Assembly: GCA_018806985.1 (NCBI GenBank)
Contig: JADANN010000357.1
Coordinates: 62,001-126,000 of the forward strand
Source: Angiostrongylus vasorum
Taxonomy: Eukaryota; Nematoda; Chromadorea; Rhabditida; Metastrongylidae
Direction: 5' to 3'
DNA: 64,000 nucleotides
The notes under the pieces were generated by a model. The model saw only the letters and a program-made list of their open reading frames with translations, had not been told where the DNA came from and did no database searches. Each line of letters begins with the position of its first letter. The stretch's first letter is position 1. Made by a program: the position numbers and the translations under genes. Positions 34,617-44,785 of this stretch are shown in pieces.

Positions 34617-35030
34617 TTATTTAAGATATTTGTCATTAACCTCCCAAGGGTTCACCGCCTCATCTTGGCTGGGAGGTGTTTCCGGGTGGCGGTCTGGGAT
34701 GTACATCGGGGGATTCGTCTCCCTAGCAGGGTCTCCTAGGATGAGAAGGAGTCCGGCGTATCCATCAGAAAGCCTAGCTAAGAGTAAACCAATACCGGGA
34801 TTCACCACCGCCCTGGTATCAAAGTCGCATGGTGGTAAATCTCCCTCTGATCCAGAAGGGCTGCGACTGCCTGTCGTGGTGACGACCTGGGCCAGACTTT
34901 GGCCAGGATGTCTTCGGGATTCCAGGAAGCGACAATGGCTTAACCAACAAATCTCCAAAAAAATGGTGATTATGCTGGCGTCCGCATAACCAGTGATGAC
35001 GGGCCGTTCAAGTATCAAGTATTAACTCAA
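34617..35030 (+). repeat. Dispersed repeat, single copy of the inverted-pair family
   Basis: Best-preserved copy of the repeat at 8.1-9.0 kb, with ccctggtatcaaagtcgcat at about 34815, ctgcgactgcctgtcgtgg near 34861 and tgacgggccgttcaagtatc near 34996. Frames of 119 and 133 codons run through it on both strands. Since the related copies are not open, I read them as incidental. Confidence 0.6.
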
Positions 35031-35172
35031 AAGACCGACTTTCCATAAACCACGGCATGGATAGTTGGTATATTTATTTATGTGATCTTATAAACTAATC
35101 TTCTTTAGCTGATCCGAGGTTGGTATAGGTGTTCGTTGACGTTGTCGTTGTTATTGGTGTTGTTTGTCGGTG

Positions 35173-35205
35173 GCTGACGTTTCGGCGATTTCGCCTTCCT
35201 CAGAG
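35173..35205 (-). ncRNA. Hammerhead-ribozyme-like motif (best core)
   Basis: Read on minus: GGCT (stem I), CTGAGGA, then AGGCGAAATCGCC (stem II with a short loop), GAAAC, GTC, AGCC (stem I partner). All conserved boxes CUGANGA, GAAA and the cleavage triplet GUC are present. Stem III is reduced to the AC/GU pairs, as described for the hammerheads of Penelope-like elements, which are thought to act as dimers. The position, 3' to the GIY-YIG frame, fits that family. Confidence 0.75.
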
Positions 35206-35235
35206 CCTGGACGTATTTTAAATTAGAATACTTTA

Positions 35236-35840
35236 GTTATTCGGTGTAAAATGCCAAAGTATTAATGAAGATCAAAGTTTTAAACAGATGGTGGGTTAGG
35301 ATGCTGACGGTCATACTGAAAGGCTACTCACCGTGATGCAACGAGTGGGACTGGCCCACGCGTTGTTCACGTGGGGTGGCGAGCGCGACACATACCGGGG
35401 TCAAAATATCATTTTGAGTGAGGCATTCGTCTTTCCGGTTCATCTTTGGATTTTTTTAAATTTATCCAAAACGCTTCAAGAGTTTTTCGCGTTGATGTTT
35501 TCGACTTCTGCGCTAGGACCCGTACAGTCACTTCAGAATCATCGCCGTTGTGCTTTTGTGCCCTATGCGTACCTAGATGAGTGTTTTGACGAATTTTAGC
35601 TTTCCCATCCAGATGTTCTTTTTATGCGGACACAAAGTGGTCTACCCATTTCCCCAATATATTCTCACATGCGTTAAATGAGATCAAGTATATTATACCT
35701 GAACTCATGCAATCCCCGTCTCTCCCATTAGGACAGATCAAACAGTTTTTTTTGAGCTGCACAAACGATCATAGAGACGGTTGCGAACTAACTGTCGGCG
35801 TGGGGTAGTGGGTGGGATGTCAATAATCGCTACATAATTT
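35236..35840 (-). pseudogene. Penelope GIY-YIG domain remnant
   Basis: From right to left: RRQLVRNRLYDRLC near 35800-35755, CLICPNGRDGDCMSSG, then IIYLISF (the first CxxC Cys lost). A damaged ENILG segment replaces YIGE. Then come KEHLDGKAKI, THLGTHRAQKHNGDD and VRVLAQKSKTSTRKTLEAFW near 35530-35470. The damaged YIG motif and frameshifts rule out activity. The RT domain is absent. Confidence 0.75.
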
Positions 35841-35979
35841 TCAAAACCACTTTTTTCTTATGGTGTAAACTGTTTAATTTGTCCTAACGGCCGGTGGTCG
35901 AGAACTGGAGCTTCCACCTTAATACTTTAGCCTTTTACACTGAATAATTAAAGTATTCTAATATAAAAATACGTCCAGG

Positions 35980-36013
35980 CTCTGAGGAAGGCGAAATCGC
36001 CGAAAACGTCAGC
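35980..36013 (+). ncRNA. Hammerhead-like motif in the opposite arm
   Basis: Plus-strand counterpart of the 35173 motif: GGCT, CTGAGGA, the same stem II, then GAAAAC with one extra A, GTC and AGCC. The inserted A in the GAAA box probably weakens or abolishes activity. Confidence 0.65.
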
Positions 36014-36115
36014 CATCGTCAAACAACACCAACAACAACGACAACGACAACGAAGACCTATACCAAACCTCCCATCAGCTAAAGAAGGTCAGTTTATAAG
36101 ATCATATAAATAAAT

Positions 36116-36949
36116 ATATCATGGAACAATAGTAGCATTGACGGTTTATACCAAAGGCATTTTTTTTTGTAAAAATGATGTAGAGGTCCTAATACCAGAG
36201 TCAATGGGGATAACACGAATTTTATACAGCAGATGTTGGACCTCTCCAAGCTACCCTTTCATAGCACTGAATTTTCACGAAGAGCTTTGCTTTAATGCAA
36301 CTGGCCTATGAAACACGATTCGATCCAGATTTAGATCTGGTGTTGGCAGCTTTTCAACTATATTTTTGCAGTGAGGAGCCTTCCTGTTGTAGACACGATA
36401 CGTATGAGCTTTATGAATGATTTTTTTTTGTTGAGAATCGTGACCACTAGAGTCTTCGATCACTGCTAGGCTACATTATAGCAAAAAGAAAAGATTGGTA
36501 CACCCAGAGAGAGCAAAAAATGAAGGGTCTTTGGTGAGGGTGAGAAGTTAGTCTGTGTTTCGAGAACTATTGTTTGCCCAGGAAGTAGAAGACCAGAATG
36601 GTTCACCACTAAGGGTAAGAATTAGCATCAGATGGAGTAATTTTGACCCACTTCTACCACCGTACTATTACATAAAAGGATGCTGTTAAGATGTATGAAC
36701 AGTAGAAAAAAAATTTTTATAGTAAAACCATTAGTCCCATAAGTGATTGCCATTTCATTAGCGCGAAATCTGTGATTGAAATAGAAGTCCTTGCGGATTT
36801 TGACCAAATCTTCATTTTCGACGCCGTTTTTTAAATATGCAATTCTAGTTTTCCTTTATTCCGTTAAAGCTGACGACCGCCTTCTCCGGAGCGTTTTTTA
36901 CCGTTTTTACGCGCCTTCAGGTGCAGAACCGCTGATTAGAACGGATTTT
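36116..36949. other. No recognised gene or repeat
   Basis: AT-rich, with short frames only. No match to other parts of the window was noticed. Confidence 0.4.
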
Positions 36950-37075
36950 TCGTGAAGCTGTTGATCGAGTGATGGCCACTTAGGTTTTCATCTTTCTGTA
37001 TGTGTTATGGAAGCGTTTGGCTCAATAAATTGCTTATCATTGTAGCCTTCCATGCTCCGAAGAAGACATTCTGTT
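36950..37075 (+). mobile_element. Penelope 3' tail fragment
   Basis: The run gtgaagctgttgatcgagtg near 36952, then ggccacttaggttttcatct near 36973 and tttctgtatgtgttatgg, matches the tail following the GIY-YIG frame at 53.8 kb (minus) and 58.08 kb (plus). The hammerhead region is reduced to ccgaagaagac. Confidence 0.6.
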
Positions 37076-37209
37076 GTAAATATTTGTGTGTAGAAGTAAA
37101 TGTATGCTTATAACAACCTCGCGATTACTAATTCGGTTATTACTCCATCACGTACGCGCTGCTGGGCTGCGCAGTACGTAGACGACCCAGAAACATCTGG
37201 GTATTCGTA

Positions 37210-38290
37210 AGATGAGATGAAGATGAGGCAGCATTGTTTGTGCTTGGTTAGTTCCTGATTTTACAAAAATATGTTAGTAACAAAGCCACGATAATGTAGA
37301 TGACAGTCATTGCCATTGACTAACTTTTTTCTCCATCATTGCTTCCACGCGACCGTTACAGTTTCCGCTGGTTGCACCAAGTTCCTTGTGGCCGCCCAAA
37401 AAAAGGCGAAAAAATAGGAAAATGGACACAAGCCAATTTAATAAGGAGACTCTTGTCATTCGTAGTGGAGAAATTCTCACACGTGGAAGAGATAAGCTTT
37501 ATCTGACACTCATCTATTTCCTGTGAGGTTAGTTCATACGAAATCCTGTCATCGAACTTGGTTCTTCTCCATCTCCAACTTTCCCGCCATCACTTTACTC
37601 GAAAAAATTCGTTCCACCGCTATTTAGAGGAAGCATTCCATAACGAGAGCTTTTTTTCGATAAATGACAAAGATTAAAGAGGAGGAAAATCGAATGGAAT
37701 GCCCAAAAAATGGAAAAAAAAGGAAACAAAGAGGCAAGGTCTTTTTTTTAGCTTAATCCAATCAGCTCTATACCAACAAATATGACCATTTCTCAAAAAT
37801 CGGTGAGTGAGTTTTTGTTTAAATTTGTAAAGCATTTCCACAACTGTGAAAAATAAGGCGCCCATGGTTGAGTAATCCTCCTTGGGCCATGCATTTGATT
37901 CCACCAGCCATCTTAGAAATGGGTCTATTATATATTCTGCTTGCACTGTGACTCTCGTTTGCTCACCAAGAAGTGAAATCTGTTTTTCTATCCTCCTGGT
38001 AAAGTTTGGAACAAACTTGGCGATCCATGAGAGGTGAGGGACAGTAGGCCGACGAGAGGATCGGTAACGAAGTAGCGGTATGTGCATCCCGTAGTACTTC
38101 TAATTGTTGTGCTACGGGAGCTCTTTTCTTCCAAGCACATGACAGTAGAAGTATTTTTTTCCAAGCACATGACAGTAAAACTATTTATTCTTAATCTTTT
38201 ACTTTCTTTGAGTATTTGGCTTTTCATGAGTCTCTTTCTCAACAACCGCGAGCTGAGGATGGAGCACTTTTTAAATATATGAGCTTAATA
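37210..38290. repeat. Duplicated block D, copy 2
   Basis: Matches 26.06-27.1 kb throughout, for example ctccaactttcccgccatc near 37575 and a ggccatgcatttgatt block near 37888. A minus-strand frame of 137 codons (37674-38087) lies here, and part of a neighbouring minus frame (YRYFVTDPL, SLTSHGSPSLF near 38080-38000) is also conserved at 39.2 kb. This hints at a former exon, but no known domain is visible. Coordinates near 38126-38187 contain a 30-bp direct repeat (ccaagcacatgacagta twice). Confidence 0.6.
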
Positions 38291-38550
38291 TTTTACTTTT
38301 TATTTTCGGTCCACTACAGCTTTTACGGCCGAGTAATAAGCGAAATACAAACAAAACGTTGCTGGAATATTTGTAGAACTCCAGATAGCCCTGATCGATA
38401 GAACTGAGGGGCAGGCCAAACGAAGGACCAGAATGGTGTGGTGGTGAACGCGTTAGCCACCGGAAAGGGTAACAGCGCTTTCAACCCCATCGCAGACACC
38501 TGCGGCCCAAGACTTTTAAAAAAATTTCTCGGTAACATTGTGGTTATACG
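38291..38550 (-). repeat. Foldback-family copy
   Basis: The left end has outer terminal sequence (aagcgaaatacaaacaaaac, then gttgctggaatatttg). The right part is the inverse orientation: ggtgtggtggtgaacgcgtt (38437-38456), ccggaaagggtaacagcgc, ttctcggtaacattgtgg. The element is shortened in the middle. Confidence 0.65.
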
Positions 38551-38769
38551 AACTCAGACATTTTCCACGGCCACTTTTTGCGTGCAAACAGATTCAATCA
38601 GCTCTCGCTAGTTAGCATTGCAAAATCAGCATTAGTGATTCATCGCATTTTAAAGTTCACTTTGTTTCTTACATAAGTCCAGCCGTTGAACACAGTTTTG
38701 AGTTAAAACTTTGCCGCCATTTGTTAATTTATTCCAAACGCTTCACAGTTAACTCGCATTTTAGTTTAG

Positions 38770-38952
38770 CCCCATTTTAGTCGCAGTGGCCTATCTATAT
38801 AACGAGCCAGTGCTGCTGTCCTCCCAGACAAGTCTAGTACCAATTTGTCGACCCCGGAGGGATCGAAGGCTTGGTGAGCCATGAGCGCTGGGATCGGTTC
38901 CACGTGTGCGTCGCATTGGTGCCTCCAGCCACTGCGCCACACGCGCTCTTGT
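38770..38952 (-). repeat. tRNA-headed SINE, 5' half
   Basis: The head at the right end reads on minus as GCGCGTGTGGCGCAGTGGC (A-box-like), followed by a B-box-like GGAACCGATCCCAG region. The body block agtctagtaccaatttgtcg is near 38845. The 3' tail is missing. Confidence 0.7.
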
Positions 38953-39600
38953 TTTCCGTAACTATGAAAAATAGGGCGCTCATGGTTCAGCAACCTTCTT
39001 TTGCGCCATCCATTTGATTTCATCAAACGTCTTAAAAATTGTTTATTGCACATTTGGCTTGTGCAGTCATTTGCTTGCCAACAAATCAAATCACCGTTTC
39101 TGTCCTCCAAGTAAAGTTTAGTATAAACTTGGCGACTCGTGAGAGATGAGGGAGATTAGGCTAGCGTGAAGAGCGGTAACGAAGTAGCGGTATATCCACC
39201 CCTTTACTACTTTTAATTGTTGTGCCAATGGAGTTTCTTCATCACAACATATCACAGCAGAACTATTCATTCCAAGTCGTTTACTGTTTTTCAGGGTATT
39301 TCTTTTTTTTACCGGCTTCTTCTTGACCCACCGTGAGGTGAAGATAGTGCGTTTTCTAAATGTATGAATTTTGAGATTTTTGTTGGCCACTTTTTTGCAT
39401 GGAAATTTCTTCAATCGGCTCTCGCTGGTTAGGCTTGCAAGGACAGCATTTGTGATTTATCACATTTTAAAGTCAGTTTGGTTTTTTCGCATAAGTCTAA
39501 CCATTGAGCACATTTTTTGGGTTAAAAACTTTACTAATATTGTAAACTTAATAACCAAGACTGACTGAAATGACTTTATTCGGAACAGTTCACAGCTGAG
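38953..39600. repeat. Duplicated block D, partial copy 3
   Basis: Repeats part of the 37.84-38.3 kb block: atgaaaaatagggcgctcat near 38963, ccaacaaatcaaatcacc near 39079, and aacgaagtagcggtatatcc near 39178. A minus-strand frame (39118-39414) shares the WIYRYFVT and SLISHESPSLY pattern with 38.0 kb. Probably an internal tandem duplication of the B3 flank. Confidence 0.55.
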
Positions 39601-40079
39601 TAGCGTTTCAGTTGACGGTCGCAAATGCCGAGGCGAAGTTCGTACTGAATGGACCCGATGCCAGCATCGAACCACTTTGTTCACTGCACCTTACCACATC
39701 TCTCTCTACCAGTTGGCCGTAATGACGTTTGTGGTCTGCATGTCTGCACAATTTTTTCGTTTTAAAATGAATTTTTGTCAAAAGGTAAGCAACACAAACC
39801 GTGAAGATTCCGGAAATTGACAAGTGCGTATCGGGAATGCTTCCGATCATTTTGGCATTGCCTAGCTGACACATTGCATTAGCCATTGCCTTGCATAAAG
39901 CAGTCACCGTGCTCTCGACGATGATGCAGTGTGGCTTCATCATGGCTTCAACTTCCATAACAGCAAGTAACATCTTTACGCAAGCCGATAGTTAGTTTTC
40001 AACGGTAACTTTCCTCGTTTATTCCAATCTTTATTTCACTTTTGCAAAGTTATTTCTATCAATGCATCAGTTGACTAAA

Positions 40080-40125
40080 TATTCGAGCAAAGCCGAGGTT
40101 GATAGAAATATGGTCGTAGGGAAGT
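40080..40125 (+). repeat. Penelope end-block remnant
   Basis: The sequence agccgaggttgatagaaata then tggtcgtaggg matches the PLE terminal block at 58.24 kb and the remnant at 27.83 kb in B2. Confidence 0.55.
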
Positions 40126-40344
40126 TTTAGCATTTTATTTTATACGAACTGTCTTCACATCCACTGTGCGGATCCCAGCACTCTTCATATTCGATTCTAC
40201 TCTTCGCATCCACCATCCACTTAGGTTCTCTAACTTCTACGTGTGATATCCTGAATGCTGGTTGAGTCGATTTTGCCTGGTGTTCTGAAATTGCTTTTCT
40301 GGAGCGCTCTTATTTGCAATGCAAAGGTTGATTCATTCACGGAA

Positions 40345-40470
40345 GAGTCCGGTACCAATTTGCGGACCTGGGAGAGATAAGAGGCTTGGCGGGCCCAGGG
40401 CTGAGTCGAGCCAGTACCGAGCTCTTGATGATTGACATCACTACCATTGTGCTATCCGCGCTCTTGTAGG
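40345..40470 (-). repeat. Old SINE fragment
   Basis: The block agtccggtaccaatttgcgg near 40348, then gaggcttggcgggccc, matches the body, with a divergent head ending gctatccgcgctcttg. It is at the same place relative to B3 as 28125-28260 is to B2. Confidence 0.55.
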
Positions 40471-40493
40471 AAAATACTGTATTAAATTTCTGT

Positions 40494-40840
40494 AATGCTG
40501 AAATATTTGCAAAACTCCGGACCGCAGCAGTCTGCGGTGGGGAACGAAGGCGCTATTGTCTTTTCTGGAGAGTAACGCGTTCACCAGCACATAATGCGGG
40601 CCCTTCGTTTCGCCTTTCTTCCAGCTAGTTCTATGAAGGCAAGTGATCGATAGAGCTAGTTTAGAGAAAGGCGAAAGGAAGGGCCCGCATTATGTGGTGG
40701 TGAACGCGTTACTCCCCAGAAAGGACAATAACGCGTTCGTTCCCCCAGCGCAGACACCTGCGGTGCTGGTTTTGCAAATATCTCAGCATTATAGAAGCAA
40801 TATTTCGTAACACACCCCGCCATTAAAAAGAATAGGCAGT
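40494..40840. repeat. Foldback element forming a long near-palindrome
   Basis: The left arm (40496-40634) runs from tgctgaaatatttgcaaaac to ttcgcctttcttccagctag. The right arm (40655-40796) is its reverse complement with few mismatches, ending tttgcaaatatctcagcatt. About 20 bp separate the arms. The outer terminus continues to aataggcagtaaataaa at 40840. Each arm holds the ggtgaacgcgttac block that resembles a tRNA A-box region. No transposase is encoded. Confidence 0.75.
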
Positions 40841-41399
40841 AAATAAAAACGTTAACACTGCATTTAATTGTAATATTATTTGATTTACATTGTTTTAAAA
40901 TACTTAGGACTCCATTCACAGAAAGAAATTTGTTTAAAAACCTTTTCTAATCGAAAAACTGTTAAAATTCCTTTTACACCAGTTTTGTTCCTCTAGCAAT
41001 GTACTACTTTGTCGTAATAAGTGATCGAAGACCTTGCTAAAACTCTTAGAAATCTTTATTGGGAGTGAAAGTAATTCATTTGTTAGAGTTGCATTGACAA
41101 CCAGCAAATAATATACTCCCATTATGTGGAAGAAGGTTGAACGTGGCAGATACTGACCATTTCACCATTTTTTATAATTCTTTCGGGCCACTTCACCATC
41201 CTCATCCATCACTTCCGCTTCGATAATTCTCGGCAAAATCTGCTTTGTCGTAATCTTTTCTAAAAAAGATGAAACCAGATTGAAATGGTCCTTTCTTCTG
41301 ACGCACGCTATTTAGGCTCGAAATAATCTGGACCGCCTGTATAGTGCACTGCATTTGCAGAAATCCTGTGGTGGCCGTAATTTTGTCAGCTGAAGATCG

Positions 41400-42000
41400 A
41401 GACATACTGTCATCAGTCAGCGAAAATATTGAATCGTATTCATTGCAGCTCTAAGCAGTTCTTTATCTAGTAAGACCATGCAATTGTTATTTTGGAGCGC
41501 TGTTATATTTAAAGAATTTGGAAATACTACAAAAACACATGGTACTGAACAGGTCAAATTGGCCACTTCCTGTAAGAAGGCAACATTTCGGCCTTTCCAG
41601 GTGGTTCCATCCGAAACATTAGCAGAAATGAGTGAAATCAGTGATGAGTTTGTAAACGTTGCACGAGTGTGGTGAGACTTCAATATACGAAAAGCACAAA
41701 AGCAAACTTTGTTTTGTCTGCACATCATGGAGAAATTGCGAGAAATTGGCGGCGCTTCATAAACATTCAGATTTCTTAGGAACTTGAAAGGTTAAAAAAA
41801 GTCACCAGGGACGTCTCAGCTCAGTGCTACTTCAGCCTTCAGAAACGTCTCCTTACTTTTCTCCTTTAGATGCGTTGGGCCATTCAAAAAAATGAAGGAT
41901 TGTTCTGCTTCGAACAAAACCCTGGTGCCTCAGCGCACCTGTTTCTTCTTTTGGTCAATTCTGAATTGGTTTCCTATTTCCTTCGTCATATTAATGGATT
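41400..42000 (-). repeat. Unclassified repeat R1, minus-strand copy
   Basis: Reverse complement of the 30.8-31.3 kb part: tcatggagaaattgcgagaa near 41727, then ttggcggcgcttcataaac, and aactcatcactg near 41645 on minus. The match to 31 kb is close, so this is a younger copy or part of a recent duplication. The frame 41417-41728 is incidental. Confidence 0.6.
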
Positions 42001-42799
42001 CTTGGTACTATTACTCTTCTTAAACTTTATACATTAGTTGAGCTAGAATATGGAAATGAAGGAACATTAGGACTACATTTAAAAAGACCATCATCATAGA
42101 GACAAGCTCATCGAAACAGCACAGAAATTTGTGTAGTTGGTGAACATTGGTGCCATAGTTTCTTTTCCATGTTCATAAGATAAATCAATGAGATAGAGTA
42201 AATTTTTTCTGTTAGATTAAGAATTTCGTCAGTAAAAAAACAGTGCCAGGTTTCCTTCTGGAGAAATAAGCTATGGATTTCTTGGATGGATTGTTCTGCT
42301 GCAAACAGTAAAGCGTGTGGAAGCGATAGAACACAGCACGATCAGAAACTGCTCGACGAATCAAACTCCAGCTAAGTGATTCAACTTCTTCGACTCATTG
42401 GCGTTGTCCCGACGTAGACGAAGAAAGAAACAGTCATATAGGTGGAGTTACAGATGCGGTGTTTGATCAGCGGTTTCTATAATACTAAGGATTCAAGACG
42501 CGCTCAAGTTCCTATTGCTTAGAATATGTTGATGGGACCCCTAACTATGTGTAAGATCTGCCTTCTTAAAATTGGCTCCATTCGTTACTACATATTTCAG
42601 TAGAAATGATTATTAATTGACTATGCATTTCTGCAATTAATCTGCAACTGTGTATTTCCAGCTTCACCCTACAAATAGATCTGTTTATGTCAAATTTTAT
42701 TATTTTTTTATTAAATTTGAATTTGGGTAGCATTAAGAGTCTCAACACTTTGTTTTCCGCCGGCATCCTCCATGGAGCCTACTTATCTTTAAACACTTA
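42001..42799. other. No recognised gene or repeat
   Basis: AT-rich. Frames are short and show no domain. Confidence 0.4.
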
Positions 42800-43110
42800 G
42801 AAATTTAACTTTAATGATGCTGAGATATTTGCAAAACTCCGGACCGCAGGTGTCTACGGTGGAGAACAAACGCACTATTGTCCATTCCGGGGAGTAGCGC
42901 GCTCACCACCACACCATGCAGGTCCTTCGTTTCGCCTGTCTCTCAGCTAGTTCTGTTGACCTTTTGCCATCAGTAATCACTCGTCAGCGGGATTGACCTG
43001 GGGAGCCCAAATCCTGCGGTTCGAAGTTTGCAAATATCTCAGCATCATTAAAGTTATATTTCGCAATACATACACTGCCGTTAAAAAAGAATAGGCAGTA
43101 AATAATAAGT
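42800..43110 (+). repeat. Foldback element, complete
   Basis: The left terminus is atttaactttaatgatgctg then agatatttgcaaaac (42806-42837). The right terminus is the inverse (tgcaaatatctcagcatcat then taaagttatatttcgc), continuing to aagaataggcagtaaat near 43095. The interior has the cgtttcgcctgtctctcagc and gcgggattgacctgg blocks. Confidence 0.75.
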
Positions 43111-43439
43111 TAAAAACGTAGAAATTTGTTGAAGCACATACGTTAATTTGATGGGCCAAATGAGGTTTACATCATGAACACTTTGTTTTGCAACGACAAC
43201 AGCGAAATTCATGCGGAGAATTTTTAATCAATCAAAGTAGTTCAGCTTGGATAGCATCGCTTTTGATTTCTCAAACATGTTTAACTATACCTCTATTACC
43301 ACAATGAAGCTGAGAGATGAGCAAAGCTCGGAACCCCAAGTGAATTTCGAACCGGTGCATTCCGCGGGTATTCTGTTGACGGGTCATTGCTGATATCACT
43401 GTTTGCGTAAAAAGTAGGATGACAGAATGGCAAATCAAG

Positions 43440-43570
43440 GGCTCCGGTGGCGTAATGAATAACATGTGAGCGCCCGAAAAGGTTAATCACGGGTTTGAAG
43501 CCCAAGTAAGGTTCCGAGTTCTGCTTGTACCTCAGCACCGTTGTGGTTGTAATTTCACGTAATACCATAC
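43440..43570 (+). repeat. tRNA-like head and foldback-type end
   Basis: At 43440-43505 the sequence reads gctccggtggcgtaatgaat and later cgggtttgaagccc. These resemble A- and B-boxes at about the spacing of a tRNA gene, but no cloverleaf is clean enough for a tRNA call. It is followed by gtacctcagcaccgttgtgg (43529-43548), a foldback-family terminus. Confidence 0.45.
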
Positions 43571-43578
43571 CGTGAAAG

Positions 43579-43845
43579 CGCGTGTGGCGCAGTGGTTGGA
43601 GGCTCCCACCGCGACACACACGTGGAAGCGATCCTCGCGTCCATAAACCACCAAACCTTCCATCCCTTCGGGGTCGAAAAATTGGTACCAGGCTTGTCTG
43701 GGAGGACAGCAGCACTGGATCGACGCATTGTAAAGGCGAGATATGCATTCACTCAGCTCCAACGATACGCAATGAAGTCTAATGCATGGCGCATCCTTCA
43801 AGGATTGATCAACGCCGAAAGCTTTACCCTTTTTTTTACAACACC
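43579..43845 (+). repeat. tRNA-headed SINE, best copy
   Basis: The head gcgtgtggcgcagtggttgg (43579-43598) matches a tRNA A-box region, and a B-box-like cgtggaagcgatcc follows near 43622. The body has cccttcggggtcgaaaaatt near 43665 and gcttgtctgggaggacagca. The tail is atgaagtctaatgcatggcg (43771-43790), then ggattgatcaacgccgaaag and a T-rich end near 43830. About 265 bp long. Confidence 0.75.
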
Positions 43846-44020
43846 GTTAAAAAATAATAGGCACAAAATGGAATGAAAATTTAATATGTTTGCAAAAAAA
43901 CTTCGTTTGTTACGAGAAAATTGATTGGAATCTTTATGTACATGATACATTCACAGACATCACCACGTCCTACTCAGAGATTCTGAATGAAATAGCTGCG
44001 CACCAGGAAAGATAAGGGTG

Positions 44021-44245
44021 CGTGTGGCGCTGTGCTCGGAGGCACCCTGCACACACACGTGGAATCGATCCCAGGCTTGTTTGGGAAGACAGCAGAATGG
44101 TTCGATACATCGGTAGGCCATCGCGAGTCATTATAAAGGCCAGATATATAAAGATGCATTCAATCACGTCTAAAAGATGCTTAATGAAGTCGAATACATG
44201 GCGCTTCCCTAAAGGAACTAATCAACGCTAAGAGGTTCATTTTGT
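44021..44245 (+). repeat. tRNA-headed SINE copy
   Basis: The head gcgtgtggcgctgtgctcgg is at 44020-44039, and ggaatcgatcccaggcttgt follows. About 40 bp of the body are missing compared with the 43.6-kb copy. The middle is cggtaggccatcgcgagtca (44110-44129) and the tail is atgcttaatgaagtcgaata. Confidence 0.7.
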
Positions 44246-44785
44246 CCAGGACAAATGTGACCAAGCACTAATTAGGAACCGACCAAATACAGACAGGAAT
44301 ACTGCCCAGTATGAAGCAGTTCAGTGAAAATATTCGGACTGCACCATCCTCACCGTCTCGGACTTGATTCCTATCGAGAAGGAAACTGAACCCACATCCT
44401 TATATGATAGGTAATGCGGCTCATTTCTGCTGATCTTGTAGAGACGAAAATAAAGTGCAAGAACAACAAGAAGGAGTCATTCAAAAGGAAGGCTTCGTGA
44501 ATGCGGGATTGCTTAATTACTCGTTCTAAGCGAAGACGAATTTTCCAACACTTCCGGTCATAATATGGGACTAATACGCGAAATGGAAAAGCTGGAATGG
44601 AAAAAGTATTGCAACAAACAGTAGCAATGCCGTTTCTCATGAGTGCAGCCATTTGAGGCTTCTGCACAGGGATCAGTAGCAAGCGGCATCACATTTACAT
44701 AATTAAACGTTCATCCTTAAATATATAGACGTCTGTATGAATCACGAAGGATCGTGTGGCAAGACAACTTCCAAATGACTCACTG
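44246..44785. other. Left flank of the BEL element; nothing recognised
   Basis: A 103-codon minus-strand frame (44371-44682) has no recognised domain. Immediately left of the LTR is cactg at 44781-44785, which is not repeated at the other end of the BEL element. Confidence 0.45.

Larger units (their letters stand above)
35055..36115 (-). mobile_element. Truncated Penelope-like element between inverted terminal repeats
   Basis: The block 35055-35235 and the block 35960-36115 are inverted copies of each other. They share the run from the catataaataaatata region to the agcctggacgtatttta region, with a (caacaacg)-like stretch in both. Between them the minus strand encodes GIY-YIG domain pieces. 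Inverted terminal repeats around a truncated body are a known arrangement of Penelope elements. Each arm carries a hammerhead-like core. Confidence 0.8.
39607..41240 (-). pseudogene. Family B secreted protein, copy B3 (nonsense, many insertions)
   Basis: The last exon (39607-39735) ends FASAFATVN-stop but has a TAG where B2 has Ser in the WSREMW block. The 64-bp intron (39736-39799) is intact with GT and CAG ends. The penultimate exon (39800 to about 39965) carries PHCIIVESTVTALC, MCQLGNAKMIGSIP and HLSISGI. The leucine-rich exon lies at 41000-41120 (TLTNELLSLPIKIS, SFSKVFDHLLRQ). The upstream acidic block (AEVMDEDGEVA) at 41180-41230 is also present. The conserved block with STQPAF lies at 40200-40320. 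A foldback element, a SINE fragment and a Penelope tail sit in the introns. Confidence 0.65.

Noticed and set aside
34617..35018. 133-codon minus-strand frame
   Set aside because: Lies in a dispersed repeat; other copies are not open, so I do not call it a gene.
43440..43510. tRNA gene
   Set aside because: A- and B-box-like blocks are present, but acceptor and anticodon stems do not pair well and the block adjoins a repeat; it is better read as a SINE-type head.
43296..43748. 150-codon minus-strand frame
   Set aside because: It overlaps a SINE and a foldback end; the apparent protein is translated repeat sequence.
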